NCBI RefSeq assembly: GCF_005796205.1
Contig: NZ_VAHN01000006.1
Location: forward strand, 124,001 to 188,000
DNA: 64,000 bases
Origin: Pseudarthrobacter sp. NamE2
Lineage (GTDB): Bacteria > Actinomycetota > Actinomycetes > Actinomycetales > Micrococcaceae
Direction: 5' to 3'
Shown: in pieces, positions 1-9,485 of the stretch
How positions within the stretch are numbered: position 1 is the first letter of the stretch
How the letters are laid out: every line of letters begins with the position of its first letter
Notes under the pieces: generated by a model
Told to the model about the DNA's origin: nothing
What the model saw: the letters and a program-made list of their open reading frames with translations, nothing else
Databases searched by the model: none
Made by a program: the position numbers and the translations under genes

Positions 1-344
1 CGATTCAAGGCGGTGAGGAAGTCGCCGCCGAGTGGCTGCGCCACCGCACGCCCGGTGTCATCGCCTACAACGACCAAATGGCCATCGGCTTTATTCGTGC
101 CCTGCAGCAGAGAGGCTTATCGGTTCCCGGCGACGCCAGCGTGGTAGGGCACGACAACAGCTACGGGGCCGCGCTCATCACTCCCTCTCTGACCACGATC
201 GAGGCCCCCCTGTACTCCCTCGGTGCTACTGCAGTGAACAACCTGCTGGCCTTCGCTGCGGGCGCCCGTTCCCGATCCAACCAGCCGGTGGTTCTTCCTA
301 CACGGCTTGTTGTCCGCGACTCCACCAGGCCGGCGACCAGCTGA
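1..344 (+). CDS. LacI-family transcriptional regulator, C-terminal part (5' end outside window)
   Basis: The reading frame is open from the first bases and ends at TGA 342-344. The visible 113 residues match the C-terminal half of the periplasmic-binding-protein-like domain of LacI/GalR regulators: a GVIAYNDQMA strand, then VPGDASVVGHDN and TPSLTTIEAP, ending in a short tail after LVVRD. That domain binds a sugar effector and dimerises; the DNA-binding N-terminus is cut off by the window edge. It lies immediately upstream of the uronate operon and two inverted repeats, so it is probably the local repressor. The family call is firm; the effector (glucuronate or a downstream intermediate) is inferred from context only. 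Confidence 0.85.
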   Translation, partial: IQGGEEVAAEWLRHRTPGVIAYNDQMAIGFIRALQQRGLSVPGDASVVGHDNSYGAALITPSLTTIEAPLYSLGATAVNNLLAFAAGARSRSNQPVVLPTRLVVRDSTRPATS

Positions 345-354
345 CCCTCGCCTT

Positions 355-407
355 GTTGCCAACAAATGGCAACTCGTTGACGCAAATCGTTCCCCTTGGC
401 AACGATT
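355..407. promoter_or_regulatory. Two inverted repeats between the regulator and uxaC (candidate operators)
   Basis: Two perfect 7-bp inverted repeats lie here. One has arms GTTGCCA (355-361) and TGGCAAC (367-373) around a 5-nt spacer. The other has arms AATCGTT (385-391) and AACGATT (401-407) around a 9-nt spacer. Both lie between the stop of the LacI-type gene and the start of uxaC. They could be operators for that regulator or small hairpins ending its transcript; there is no T-tract, so operator is favoured. Confidence 0.5.
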
Positions 408-413
408 GGGCGC

Positions 414-1829
414 ATGCCCTCTTCAATTTCTTCCCTCGCAGCAGAGCCTGACCGGCTCCTGCCTGCGGAGCCCGGTGTGCGGGCGATAGCCCGGAACCTA
501 TTGGCCCGCGTGGAGTCACTGCCCATCATCTCCCCGCATGGCCACGTCGACGCTGCTGTATTGGCCCAGGATGAACCATTCCCCGATCCGGCGACGCTGC
601 TGGTTACCCCGGACCACTATGTCGTCCGTCTGATCCACGCCAGCGGAGTTCCGCTCGACCGACTCAACCAAGGCCCGATTGCCAACACCGACCCCCGCAC
701 TGTGTGGCGCGAATTCTGCAAGGCCTGGCCGCTGTTCGATGGCACCGCATCCGGCTACTGGATCCGTTCGGAATTCGAGCACGTCTTCAAACTGGACCAG
801 GAGATCTCAGAGGGCACTGCCGACAGCACCTTCGACGCGCTCCAGGCCCGCCTGAACGAGCCGGCATTCCGTCCGCGCCAGCTCTTCCATGACTTCAAGA
901 TCGAGGTGCTCGCGACCACCGATGACCCGCTTGACGACCTGCAGCACCACGCTGCCATCGCCGCTGATCCCACCTTCCGCGGCAAGGTGTTGCCCACCTT
1001 CCGCCCGGACGCGTACATCAATATCGCCCACCCTAACTGGGTGGAAAACGTCGACCGGCTGATCGGCCTCGCGGGCGATGGCGCGGCGGGCTACGCCGGA
1101 TACATCCGGGCGATGGAGAACCGGCGGCACTACTTCGTGGAGCACGGTGCCGTGTCAGCAGACCACGGCGTACGCACGCCGCTGACCCTCAAACTGGGAC
1201 GGTCTGATGCAGAGAGGCTCTTCACGCGTGCGCGGTGCGGTGAATGGACAGGCGAGGACCGCGACGTGTTCGAAGCCCACATGATGTACGAGATGGCGCG
1301 CATGTCCGTCCAGGACGGCCTCGTCATGACAATCCACCCGGGCTCCTATCGCAATCACCACCTGCCGAGCTTTGAGAAGTTCGGCAGCGACACCGGCCAT
1401 GACATCCCGATTCCGGTGAGCTACACCGAAGCCATCCGCCCGCTGCTGCAGGACTTCGGAACCACACCCGACTTCCACCTGGTGCTGTTCACCCTGGACG
1501 AGACCGTCTTTTCCCGCGAACTGGCCCCGCTGGCCGGATTCTACCCTTCCGTCTACATCGGAGCGCCCTGGTGGTTCCTTGATGCCCCGGACGCAATGCT
1601 GCGCTTCAGATCCGCCATCACAGAAACCGCCGGGTTCTCCCGGTCCTCCGGCTTCATCGACGACACCAGGGCCTTCTGCTCCATCCCTGCCCGCCATGAC
1701 GCCTCGCGCCGAATTGAAGCCTCCTTCCTCGCACGGCTTGTGGCCGAGCACCGCATCACGCCGGCACGCGCCGAAGAGCTGATCGTGGACTTGGTGGACC
1801 GTGCACCACGAAGGGTCTTCAAGTTGTGA
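414..1829 (+). CDS. uxaC: Glucuronate isomerase (uronate isomerase)
   Basis: Converts D-glucuronate to D-fructuronate (and D-galacturonate to D-tagaturonate), the first cytoplasmic step of hexuronate catabolism. The protein fits the UxaC family over its full length, including the metal-binding HxH in SPHGHVD (about residues 41-46 from this start) and the IHPGSYRNHH segment. ATG 414 gives 471 residues, close to the roughly 470 of E. coli UxaC. A TTG at 396 in the same frame would add six residues and cannot be excluded. The stop overlaps the start of the next gene by 4 nt, so the two are translationally coupled. Family call is strong. Confidence 0.93.
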   Translation: MPSSISSLAAEPDRLLPAEPGVRAIARNLLARVESLPIISPHGHVDAAVLAQDEPFPDPATLLVTPDHYVVRLIHASGVPLDRLNQGPIANTDPRTVWREFCKAWPLFDGTASGYWIRSEFEHVFKLDQEISEGTADSTFDALQARLNEPAFRPRQLFHDFKIEVLATTDDPLDDLQHHAAIAADPTFRGKVLPTFRPDAYINIAHPNWVENVDRLIGLAGDGAAGYAGYIRAMENRRHYFVEHGAVSADHGVRTPLTLKLGRSDAERLFTRARCGEWTGEDRDVFEAHMMYEMARMSVQDGLVMTIHPGSYRNHHLPSFEKFGSDTGHDIPIPVSYTEAIRPLLQDFGTTPDFHLVLFTLDETVFSRELAPLAGFYPSVYIGAPWWFLDAPDAMLRFRSAITETAGFSRSSGFIDDTRAFCSIPARHDASRRIEASFLARLVAEHRITPARAEELIVDLVDRAPRRVFKL

Positions 1830-3247
1830 GTACCCGGAACAAGCTAAGGTCGCTCAACCGCACCAACGTAGCCGCCCCCGCTGCACCCGTGCGGATTGTG
1901 CACATGGGACTCGGTGCGTTCCACCGCTCCCACCAGGCCTGGTATACAGAACAAGTCGACGCGGACCACCAGTGGGGCATCGCGGCGTTCACGGGCCGAA
2001 GCCCGGAAGCAGCAGCAACACTGGCTGCCCAGGACGGCCTCTACACCGTTGTCGAACGCGCTGATGATGGCGATACGTTCAGTGTTGTAGGCAGCATCAC
2101 TGCGGCGTACGACGGCGGTGACCTCGCCCAACTGACGAAAGTACTGTCAGCACCGGAGACCTCGCTGCTGACAATCACCATCACGGAACCTGCTTACCAC
2201 CTTGGCATGGACGGACTGCTCAATCCAGAGTCCGCTGCTGTCGCATCCGATGCAGCCGCCCTAAAGGAAATGTGGGCGGGCAGCGGGAGCTTGGAGGTGG
2301 AGGGTGATTATCCGCAGCTGACAACGATGGGTGCCCGCGTCCTGCCGGGGCTCGATGCAAGGCGCCGCACCAAAGCAGGCCCTATCGCCGTCGTCTCCTG
2401 CGACAACCTGACGTCCAACGGTTCGGCAGCTTCCCAGGCGATTCAGGGCCTCGCCGGCCTTGTGTCGGCCGAACTCTGTGAGTGGATTCAAGCGAACGTT
2501 TCGTTCGTCGATACCTCGGTGGACCGCATCACTCCCCGCACCACCGAAGCCGACACCACTGCAGTTTGCGAAGCCACCGGGTTTGACGACGCCGCGCCAG
2601 TTGTTACCGAGCCGTTTTCAAGCTGGATTCTCAGCGGTAAATTTCCCGCCGGGCGTCCTGCGTGGGAGAACGCCGGGGCCCTCTTCGTCGATGACATAGC
2701 GCCATTCGAGCAGCGCAAGCTTTGGCTGCTGAATGGTGCGCACTCGCTGCTTGCCTACGTCGGTCAGTTGCGGGGTTTGCGCACTGTCGCAGACGCGGTG
2801 GCCGACCCCTCCTGCGCCGCGGAGCTCGAGGCCTTTTGGGATGAAGCCGCCGCTCATCTTGATCACCCTGGCCTCAACACCCAGGCCTACCGGGCGGCCC
2901 TCCTCAACCGATTCCGGAACACCCGGATTGAGCACCTGCTGGAACAAATCGGCATCGATGGCACAACGAAACTCCGTATGCGTGCCGTCCCGGTCCTCAT
3001 CGCCGAACGTTCAGCGGGCCGCACCGGTGAAGGTTCGGCACGCATCATCGCCGCATGGGCCGACTTCCTGGTCCACCAGCAGGAACACGGTGCGAGGCCG
3101 GCGGACGCAGAAGCAGACCGCCTCTCGGACATCCTAAAACTCTCCGGCAGGGACCTCACCAAGGCCCTCGTCACGACACTCAACGCCGATCTCGGAGCTG
3201 ACACCGCCGTCGTGGACCTCGTCCACCGCCTCCGGTGCAGCTGGTAA
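1826..3247 (+). CDS. uxuB: Mannitol dehydrogenase family protein, probable fructuronate reductase (D-mannonate oxidoreductase)
   Basis: NAD(P)H-dependent reductase of the polyol-specific long-chain dehydrogenase family. It begins with a nucleotide-binding segment ([15 protein letters not shown]), and its C-terminal domain contains the conserved [16 protein letters not shown] motif. In this context it should reduce D-fructuronate from UxaC to D-mannonate. GTG at 1826 overlaps the uxaC stop. At 473 residues it is close to the roughly 485 of the E. coli family members. Family members also act on mannitol, tagaturonate or arabinitol; the choice of fructuronate rests on the neighbours uxaC and manD. 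Confidence 0.88.
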   Translation: MSTRNKLRSLNRTNVAAPAAPVRIVHMGLGAFHRSHQAWYTEQVDADHQWGIAAFTGRSPEAAATLAAQDGLYTVVERADDGDTFSVVGSITAAYDGGDLAQLTKVLSAPETSLLTITITEPAYHLGMDGLLNPESAAVASDAAALKEMWAGSGSLEVEGDYPQLTTMGARVLPGLDARRRTKAGPIAVVSCDNLTSNGSAASQAIQGLAGLVSAELCEWIQANVSFVDTSVDRITPRTTEADTTAVCEATGFDDAAPVVTEPFSSWILSGKFPAGRPAWENAGALFVDDIAPFEQRKLWLLNGAHSLLAYVGQLRGLRTVADAVADPSCAAELEAFWDEAAAHLDHPGLNTQAYRAALLNRFRNTRIEHLLEQIGIDGTTKLRMRAVPVLIAERSAGRTGEGSARIIAAWADFLVHQQEHGARPADAEADRLSDILKLSGRDLTKALVTTLNADLGADTAVVDLVHRLRCSW

Positions 3248-3314
3248 CAGATCCCCCTCCAATGCCTTTTCTCCCCCGCGCCTCAGCGCACCCGTAATGC
3301 ACGAAAGGTTCAAA

Positions 3315-4544
3315 ATGAAAATAGTCGCCGCTGAAGTCTTCGTGACCAGCCCCTCCCGAAACTTCGTGACCCTCCGGATCACCACCGAAGACGGTGTCAC
3401 CGGTATCGGTGACGCCACCCTCAACGGCCGGGAACTCGCCGTCGCCGCCTACCTCAAGGAGCACGTCGCGCAGCTGCTGATCGGCAAGGACCCGCACCGG
3501 ATCGAGGACACCTGGCAGTTCCTGTACCGCTCCTCGTACTGGCGCCGTGGGCCCGTGACCATGGCGGCCATTGCCGCCGTCGACATGGCGCTGTGGGACA
3601 TCAAGGGCAAGCTGGCCGGCATGCCGGTGTACCAGCTCCTCGGCGGCGCTTCCCGCACCGGCCTTCGCGCCTACGGCCACGCCTCCGGCGCTGACATCCC
3701 GTCCCTCTTCGACTCCGTCCGTGAGCACCTGGAGCTCGGGTACAAGTCCATCCGCATCCAGACCGCCGTGCCGGGCATCAACGCCGTTTACGGTGTGGCC
3801 GCGCAGGCCCAGGCCTCCGGTGAGCGGTACGACTACGAGCCCGCCGGCCGGGGCGCGTTCCCTGTGGAGGAGGACTGGGACACCCGCGCCTACCTGCGCC
3901 ACCTGCCCACCGTCTTCGAGGCGGTGCGGAACGAGTTCGGCCCGGAAATCCCGCTGCTCCACGACGGCCACCACCGCATGACCCCCATCCAGGCCGCCAA
4001 GCTCGGCAAAGCGCTGGAGCCCTATGACCTGTTTTGGCTCGAGGACTGCACCCCGGCCGAAAACCAGGAAGGACTGCGCCTGGTCCGCCAGCACACCACC
4101 ACGCCGCTGGCCATCGGTGAAATTTTCAATACTGTGTGGGACTACCAGACCATCATCAAGGAACAGCTGATCGACTACGTCCGGGCAGCTTCCACCCACT
4201 TCGGTGGCATCAGCCCGTTGAAGAAGGTCATGGACTTCGCCGCGCAGTACCAGATCAAGTCCGGTTTCCACGGCCCCACCGATATCTCCCCGGTCGGGTT
4301 CGCCGCGCAGTTGCACGTGGGCCTGGCCATCCATAACTACGGCATCCAGGAATACATGCAGCACTCGGACAAGACCAACGAGGTCTTCCACCAGTCGATG
4401 ACCTTCAAGGACGGCTACCTGCACCCCGGCGACAAGCCCGGCATCGGCGTCGAATTCAACGAAGAAGCTGCAGCGGCTTACCCGTACCAGCAGGCCTACC
4501 TGCCCTACAACCGCCTCATCGACGGAACGGTCCACGACTGGTGA
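3315..4544 (+). CDS. manD: D-mannonate dehydratase, enolase superfamily (ManD/RspA type)
   Basis: Dehydrates D-mannonate to 2-keto-3-deoxygluconate. The sequence follows the ManD branch of the enolase superfamily. Metal ligands are visible in order: Asp in PLLHDGHH, Glu in FWLEDCTP and Glu in AIGEIFNT, with a His in [11 protein letters not shown] and the [10 protein letters not shown] loop near residue 75. ATG 3315 is preferred over ATG 3297 because AAAGGTT lies about 5 nt upstream and the family normally starts MKI. The gene follows uxuB by about 65 nt and overlaps the kinase gene by 4 nt. RspA homologues can be weak or inactive dehydratases, but this gene cluster argues for the catabolic role. 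Confidence 0.9.
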   Translation: MKIVAAEVFVTSPSRNFVTLRITTEDGVTGIGDATLNGRELAVAAYLKEHVAQLLIGKDPHRIEDTWQFLYRSSYWRRGPVTMAAIAAVDMALWDIKGKLAGMPVYQLLGGASRTGLRAYGHASGADIPSLFDSVREHLELGYKSIRIQTAVPGINAVYGVAAQAQASGERYDYEPAGRGAFPVEEDWDTRAYLRHLPTVFEAVRNEFGPEIPLLHDGHHRMTPIQAAKLGKALEPYDLFWLEDCTPAENQEGLRLVRQHTTTPLAIGEIFNTVWDYQTIIKEQLIDYVRAASTHFGGISPLKKVMDFAAQYQIKSGFHGPTDISPVGFAAQLHVGLAIHNYGIQEYMQHSDKTNEVFHQSMTFKDGYLHPGDKPGIGVEFNEEAAAAYPYQQAYLPYNRLIDGTVHDW

Positions 4545-5056
4545 GCACACACCACGTCATTGTCATGGGCGTCTCCGGCTGCGGCAAGAGCACCGTCGGA
4601 GCGCTCCTGGCGCAGGAAATCGGCGCCGCCTTCCTCGACGGGGACTCGCTGCACCCCTCCGCCAACATCGAGAAAATGGCAGCCGGAATCCCGCTGGACG
4701 ACAACGACCGCCAGCCTTGGCTCCAGGAAGTAGGACGGCGCCTGGCAGCCGAGGGCGGTGATTCACTCGTCATAGCCTGCAGCGCCCTGAAACGTTCCTA
4801 CCGGGACATAATCCGTACCGGCGCTGCAGACACCCGGTTCGTCCATCTGCATGGCACCGCGAGTCTTCTTGCCGCGAGAATGTCGGCTCGACCCGGGCAT
4901 TTCATGCCGCCGTCACTCCTGGCGTCGCAACTGCAGACGCTGGAACCACTCGGCGAGGGTGAGTCAGGAATTGTTCTTGACATCGGTGAATCCCCTGCTC
5001 GGCTGGCGTCTGAAGCGGCGGCCTGGCTCGAATTCGCAGAACGCGGAGTCCGCTAA
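4541..5056 (+). CDS. gntK: Gluconokinase-family carbohydrate kinase
   Basis: Small P-loop kinase of the GntK/IdnK type: Walker A is GVSGCGKST, followed by a DGD motif (LDGDSLHP), the [10 protein letters not shown] segment and HFMPPSLL(A)SQ. GntK enzymes phosphorylate D-gluconate to 6-phosphogluconate. The uronate pathway delivers 2-keto-3-deoxygluconate, normally handled by a PfkB-type KdgK, which is absent here. So either this kinase serves a parallel gluconate branch or its substrate differs. GTG 4541 overlaps the manD stop. Length 171, typical of the family. Confidence 0.87.
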   Translation: MSTHHVIVMGVSGCGKSTVGALLAQEIGAAFLDGDSLHPSANIEKMAAGIPLDDNDRQPWLQEVGRRLAAEGGDSLVIACSALKRSYRDIIRTGAADTRFVHLHGTASLLAARMSARPGHFMPPSLLASQLQTLEPLGEGESGIVLDIGESPARLASEAAAWLEFAERGVR

Positions 5057-5441
5057 AGGTGCAAGCTAAGCGGACTCTATTAGCGGGTCCGCTTAGCTGG
5101 AAACCCGTAAACAGTATCGAAACAGTCTCTTCTCAGGTCTGCTCAAACTGCCGCTTCTCTAGATGCAGCGACCATGCGGCGTTAAGCACAGATGTCCTTC
5201 TAAGTACGACCTTCAGCGCGTCGGTTTTTCATAGTACGTACGGGTTTCGGGCATCCTCTCCGGTTCAACCGACGCCTGTCCGTGTCCGAAAGAAACTTGG
5301 CTGAGGTTCACCCCAGCCGGAGACGAGAATGCCGCCTCGTGGCAGGCCTGCTTTAGATGGCTAATCGGTCAGACCACTTCGCGGCGCTGATCGCTGCGCC
5401 CTTTTTCTGTATGGGACTGCTGTCGTGACTGTCGTGACTCC
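5057..5441. other. Intergenic region with a 12-bp palindromic hairpin after gntK
   Basis: A perfect 12-bp inverted repeat (5064-5075 and 5087-5098, 11-nt loop) lies just after the gntK stop; a third partial copy of its GTCCGCT core overlaps the end of gntK. It has no T-run, so it may be a weak terminator or an operator. The remaining roughly 340 nt up to the 3' end of the convergent IclR gene holds no convincing gene. Confidence 0.5.
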
Positions 5442-6248
5442 CTACGCTTGGTAGACGGAGCCCACCAAGAGCTCTGCGAGTCTGCCCGCGGCGCGCTTTA
5501 GTTCCGGGACTCCGGCCGTGAGGGAGTCTTCGGTGGCTGCTTCCATGGGGCTGGTGAGGGAGATGGATTCTGTTGGTCTGCCGCCCCTGTTCGGTACTGC
5601 GACGGCGACGGACATCACCCCGGTGGCCCGCTCGTCGGCGGAGTAGGCGTAGCCAGCGCCGGCCTCGGGCAGGCGTGCGTGGAGTGCTTCCAGAGTGAAG
5701 GCCCGGTCTTCGTGGCCGGCGGCGATGGCCGCCGCCGTGATCCGCTCCAGTTCCTCCTCTGGTTCGGAAGCGATCAGGATCTTGCCTGCGGCACCTGCGG
5801 TCAGCGGGAGCCGCTTGCCGAGCGGAAGGTCGTAACGGAGCGGCGCCGCACCGTCGAGGCGTGCCACGAGGAGCCTTTCGTATCCGAGCCTGGTGTAGAG
5901 CGATGCGGTCAGCCCCGTTTGTGATGCGAGCTGCTGAAGGATGGGGCGGGAGGCGACCACCAGGGGGTCATTCTCCAGGTAGCTGCGGGCTGCGGGCAGT
6001 ACCGCCGGTCCAATGCGGTAGGACTTGTCCGTCTGCGTCACCATGCCAAAGTCCTGCAGGACGCGCAGGATGCGCAGGGTTGTCGGCAGGCTCATGCCGC
6101 AGGCCCTGGCCAGGTCGCTAAGCCGCTGCGGCCGCTCGGCGCGCTGAAGTTCGGCGAAGACTTCCATGGCGCGCGAGAGTGAGCGCATGTTCGTGGCCTT
6201 TGCGCCTTCATCGGCGACTCCGGCAGTGCTCTTCGCAGTCTCGGTCAT
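5442..6248 (-). CDS. IclR-family transcriptional regulator
   Basis: 268-residue regulator with an N-terminal winged-helix HTH (about residues 20-80, RLSDLARACGMSLPTTLRILRVL) and a C-terminal GAF-like effector domain (LPLTAGAAGKILIA). It is transcribed divergently from the tct transport operon, with 117 bp between, so it most likely controls that operon in response to a carboxylate or its breakdown product. IclR proteins can repress or activate; the sequence does not say which. Confidence 0.92.
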   Translation of the reverse strand: MTETAKSTAGVADEGAKATNMRSLSRAMEVFAELQRAERPQRLSDLARACGMSLPTTLRILRVLQDFGMVTQTDKSYRIGPAVLPAARSYLENDPLVVASRPILQQLASQTGLTASLYTRLGYERLLVARLDGAAPLRYDLPLGKRLPLTAGAAGKILIASEPEEELERITAAAIAAGHEDRAFTLEALHARLPEAGAGYAYSADERATGVMSVAVAVPNRGGRPTESISLTSPMEAATEDSLTAGVPELKRAAGRLAELLVGSVYQA

Positions 6249-6365
6249 TCTTTCATTGTATGTAACTTACTTGCGCTTGACATCACCTGTGGCTGGTGTC
6301 ACTATTTTCTTTAGTCGAAACACTCTTTCAGTGTGTGTAAGAAATAAGCTAGTTGGAAGGAAGCC
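6249..6365. promoter_or_regulatory. Divergent promoter region between the IclR gene and tctB
   Basis: This 117-bp spacer is AT-richer than its surroundings and carries dyads: ACACT-CTTTC-AGTGT near 6318-6332 and a TGACATCACC/GGTGTCA pair around 6279-6302. These are the natural places for IclR binding. A good ribosome binding site (GGAAGGA) precedes tctB. Confidence 0.5.
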
Positions 6366-6863
6366 ATGACAACGGAGTCAGTTATGACTGAACGTGCACC
6401 AAGGGTTGCCCCTTCTGTCCTGGTCGGAATCGGCTCGTTCGCTGCCGTCGGGACCTACACCTTGATCGATTCAATCGGTCTGGGGCTGTGGACATCACTG
6501 GGACCGGGGCCCGGGTTGTTCCCCTTCGCGATGGGCGTGTTGCTCGTAGCGATGTCAGCCCTGTGGCTGATCCAGGAACTGCGCAGCCCCAGTGAAGCAG
6601 CCGCGGTTGTGGACCGGCGGCTGGTGATCGAGGTTGTTGTCAGCCTCGTTATCCTCGCAGCGGTCATGGACCTGCTGGGGTTCCAGCTGAGCATGTTCTT
6701 CTTCCTGCTGTACCACCTGAAACTGCGGGGCCGCAGGTCGTGGGTTTCCTCGCTCATCATCGCCGTGGCCGGCAGCTTCGGAGCGTTCTATGCCTTTAAT
6801 TACGGCCTGAACGTCGCCCTGCCGGTGTCCGCGATCCCCCTGCTGAACACGATCGGACTCTAG
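6366..6863 (+). CDS. tctB: Tripartite tricarboxylate transporter, small membrane subunit (TctB)
   Basis: 165-residue membrane protein of the TctB family with about four hydrophobic segments. The first is around residues 15-35; the last pair flanks a basic loop (RGRRSW). The N-terminal GLGLWTSLGPGPGLFPFAMG stretch is typical of TctB. TctB partners the large permease TctA in the inner membrane. A GGAAGGA Shine-Dalgarno sits 4 nt before ATG 6366. tctA follows after 2 nt, as in other TTT operons. Confidence 0.9.
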   Translation: MTTESVMTERAPRVAPSVLVGIGSFAAVGTYTLIDSIGLGLWTSLGPGPGLFPFAMGVLLVAMSALWLIQELRSPSEAAAVVDRRLVIEVVVSLVILAAVMDLLGFQLSMFFFLLYHLKLRGRRSWVSSLIIAVAGSFGAFYAFNYGLNVALPVSAIPLLNTIGL

Positions 6864-6865
6864 AC

Positions 6866-8368
6866 GTGGATATTTTCAACGACCTGCTGGGCGGCTTTGC
6901 CGCCGCCATGACATGGCAGAACCTGCTGTTCGCCTTCCTTGGCTGCCTGCTCGGAACGATCATTGGCGTCCTGCCTGGCATCGGCCCTGTCGCCGGCGTG
7001 GCACTGCTGATTCCCCTGACCCTGAACATGGACGCCACAGGGGCCATCATCATGCTCTGTGCCATCTTCTACGGAACGGCCTACGGCGGAACCATCACCA
7101 GCGTCCTGCTGAACACCCCCGGTGAAGCTGCCTCGGCCATCACCACGATCGATGGCTACGCCATGACAAAGATCGGCAAGGCCGGCGCGGCTCTGACGAT
7201 CGCCGCGGTCGGGTCCTTCGTTGGCGGAACCATAGCCACCATCGGCCTGGTCGCCGCCGCCAAACCGCTTGGGGAATTGGGCCTGCTGGTCGGGCCACCG
7301 GAATTCTTCGCCCTGATGGTGGTGGGGATCTCCCTGCTGGTTGCCCTGGCTGGAAAGTCGATGGTCAAGGCCGTCATTTCCGGCGCCCTGGGCCTGCTGA
7401 TCGCCATGGTCGGCATCGACCCGGTAGCCGGTGCTCCGCGGTTTACGTTCGGCATGGACCGTCTGCTGGACGGCGTCAGCTTCGTAGCAGTGATCGTGGG
7501 TGTCTTCGGCCTCTCCGAACTGCTGTCCTACCGCAAAGACACCGCCACCGCCAACGTGCACGCCCCGAACTTCCGCTCGCTGCTTCCTACGGGCAAGGAA
7601 TGGCGCCGCAGCGCCCCGGCCATGGCCCGCGGCACCGGCATCGGCTTCGGCCTGGGCCTGATCCCGGGCATGACCGGCTCGGTATCCTCCCTGCTGGCTT
7701 ACGGGGCTGAGAAGAAGTTTTCCCGCCACCGCAACGAACTCGGCAAGGGTGCCATCGAGGGCGTCGCCGGTCCCGAAACGGCGAACAACTCCCACGCCAA
7801 CGCGGCACTGATTCCTCTGTTCACCCTCGGCATCCCGGCCTCGCCCACCATCGCTGTGCTGATGGGCGCGTTCCTCCAGCAGGGCCTTACCCCGGGGCCC
7901 ACCCTCTTCACCGAGAACTCCGAGATCGCCTGGGCCATCATCGCCAGCCTCTTTATTGGCAACCTGCTGCTGCTGGTGCTCAATGTCCCGCTGGTGGGCC
8001 TGTGGACCTCCATCCTGCGCGTCCCGTCATCGATCCTGACCGCCCTGATCCTGCTCTTCATGGTGATCGGCGCCTACACGATCAACTTCAGCGTCTTCGA
8101 CGTGTTCGTCATGATCGGCTTCGGGCTCCTCGGCCTGGCGCTCCGGCACCTGGACATTCCGCTGGCGCCCATGGTCCTCACCCTGGTCCTTGGGCCCCTG
8201 ATGGAACGCTCACTGCGCGAATCCCTTGAAATCTCACAGGGCGACTTCGGCATCTTCGTCAACCGCCCCATCTCCATGGTCCTGATCGGACTCGGACTCC
8301 TGATCCTCTTCAGCCCGCTCCTCAAGCTGCGCAAGCCCAGGGCACTGACCGAAGACCCCGAAACCTAA
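6866..8368 (+). CDS. tctA: Tripartite tricarboxylate transporter, large permease subunit (TctA)
   Basis: 500-residue polytopic permease of the TctA family. It shows the two internal repeats of this family, GxxxGxxPGxGPVAG near residues 35-45 and the matching GLIPGMTGSVSS near 265, plus the FYGTAYGGTITSVLLNTPGE signature. It moves the carboxylate across the membrane using an ion gradient, after delivery by TctC. The start is GTG directly behind the tctB stop. The substrate (citrate, tartrate, phthalate and other acids are known for the family) cannot be read from sequence. Confidence 0.94.
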   Translation: MDIFNDLLGGFAAAMTWQNLLFAFLGCLLGTIIGVLPGIGPVAGVALLIPLTLNMDATGAIIMLCAIFYGTAYGGTITSVLLNTPGEAASAITTIDGYAMTKIGKAGAALTIAAVGSFVGGTIATIGLVAAAKPLGELGLLVGPPEFFALMVVGISLLVALAGKSMVKAVISGALGLLIAMVGIDPVAGAPRFTFGMDRLLDGVSFVAVIVGVFGLSELLSYRKDTATANVHAPNFRSLLPTGKEWRRSAPAMARGTGIGFGLGLIPGMTGSVSSLLAYGAEKKFSRHRNELGKGAIEGVAGPETANNSHANAALIPLFTLGIPASPTIAVLMGAFLQQGLTPGPTLFTENSEIAWAIIASLFIGNLLLLVLNVPLVGLWTSILRVPSSILTALILLFMVIGAYTINFSVFDVFVMIGFGLLGLALRHLDIPLAPMVLTLVLGPLMERSLRESLEISQGDFGIFVNRPISMVLIGLGLLILFSPLLKLRKPRALTEDPET

Positions 8369-8452
8369 ACCACGCTTCATCCCCCTCACCGGCTGAAAAT
8401 CCCCCTCCAGCCATACACCCCAAGCAATAACACCCCTTCGAAGGAGAAGACC

Positions 8453-9454
8453 TTGTCCCGCACACGCATTGCCGCAGCCTTCGCAGTTGCATCCCTGATC
8501 GCTCTGACCGGTTGCGGCGCCAACGCCGGAGCCGGCAACAACGCCGCCGATGACTTCCCCAGGAAAGGTAAAACGATCGACCTCGTCGTCGCCTTCTCCT
8601 CGGGCGGAGCGGTGGACACCGCTGCCCGGCTCATCCAGCCCATCCTTGAAGAAGAGCTGGGAACCAACGTCGAGGTCATCAACAAGCCCGGCGCCGGCGG
8701 TCAGATCGGCTACACACAGCTGACCAGCGCCGCCCCCGACGGCTACACCATCGGCGCCACCGGATCCCCCTCTGTTGTGGTCTCACCCCTTGATCCCAGC
8801 CGCGGGGCCAAGTACACACGCGACAGCTTCCAGCCCCTTGGCCGGCAGGTCATCGACCCCACCGTCATCGCCGTCCAGCCCGACAGCCAGTACCAGACGC
8901 TGAAGGACCTGCTGGACGCCGCCAAGGCGAACCCGAAGTCGATGACCGCCAGCACTACCGGCCTGCAGACGGGCGAACACTTCGCACTGGCCCAGACCCA
9001 GGAAACCACCGGCGCCGAATTCGCCCCGGTCCACTTCTCCGAAGGCGCATCCCAGGCGACAACCGCGTTCCTGGGCAAGCACGTCGATGTCCTGGTGGCC
9101 AACGTCAGCGACGTGACCGACCTGACCAAGCAGGGCAAGGCACGGGTCCTGGGCGTGATGTCCGATGAGCGCGCACCTTCCCTGCCCGACGTTCCCACCT
9201 TCAAGGAGTCCGGCTACGACCTTGTCGCCGGAACAGCCCGCGGTTACTCCGCCCCCGCCGGCCTGCCCGACGCGGTGGCCAAGAAGCTTGAAGCCGCAAT
9301 CCAGAAGGCCATCGAGGACCCCGCCGTGGTCAAGAAAATGGAAGACCTCGGCCTGCAGACCAGCTACCTCTCAGCTGCGGACTACAAGCAGTTCTGGGCC
9401 AACCAGGAGGAGGACTTCAAGAAGGTCCTTCCGCTGGTCACGAAGACTGACTAA
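8453..9454 (+). CDS. tctC: Tripartite tricarboxylate transporter substrate-binding lipoprotein (TctC/Bug type)
   Basis: Extracytoplasmic binding protein that captures the carboxylate for TctAB. The N-terminal signal peptide ends in a lipobox (LTGC, lipidated Cys21), followed by the family hallmark strands IDLVVAFSSGGAVDTAARL and INKPGAGGQIGYTQL and by the C-terminal LPDVPTFKESGYDL. TTG start at 8453 with AAGGAGAAG just upstream. Last of the three transporter genes, and followed closely by the enzyme genes that probably act on the imported compound. Confidence 0.93.
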   Translation: MSRTRIAAAFAVASLIALTGCGANAGAGNNAADDFPRKGKTIDLVVAFSSGGAVDTAARLIQPILEEELGTNVEVINKPGAGGQIGYTQLTSAAPDGYTIGATGSPSVVVSPLDPSRGAKYTRDSFQPLGRQVIDPTVIAVQPDSQYQTLKDLLDAAKANPKSMTASTTGLQTGEHFALAQTQETTGAEFAPVHFSEGASQATTAFLGKHVDVLVANVSDVTDLTKQGKARVLGVMSDERAPSLPDVPTFKESGYDLVAGTARGYSAPAGLPDAVAKKLEAAIQKAIEDPAVVKKMEDLGLQTSYLSAADYKQFWANQEEDFKKVLPLVTKTD

Positions 9455-9485
9455 CCCTCCTGCACACTTTACGGAAGACACCATC

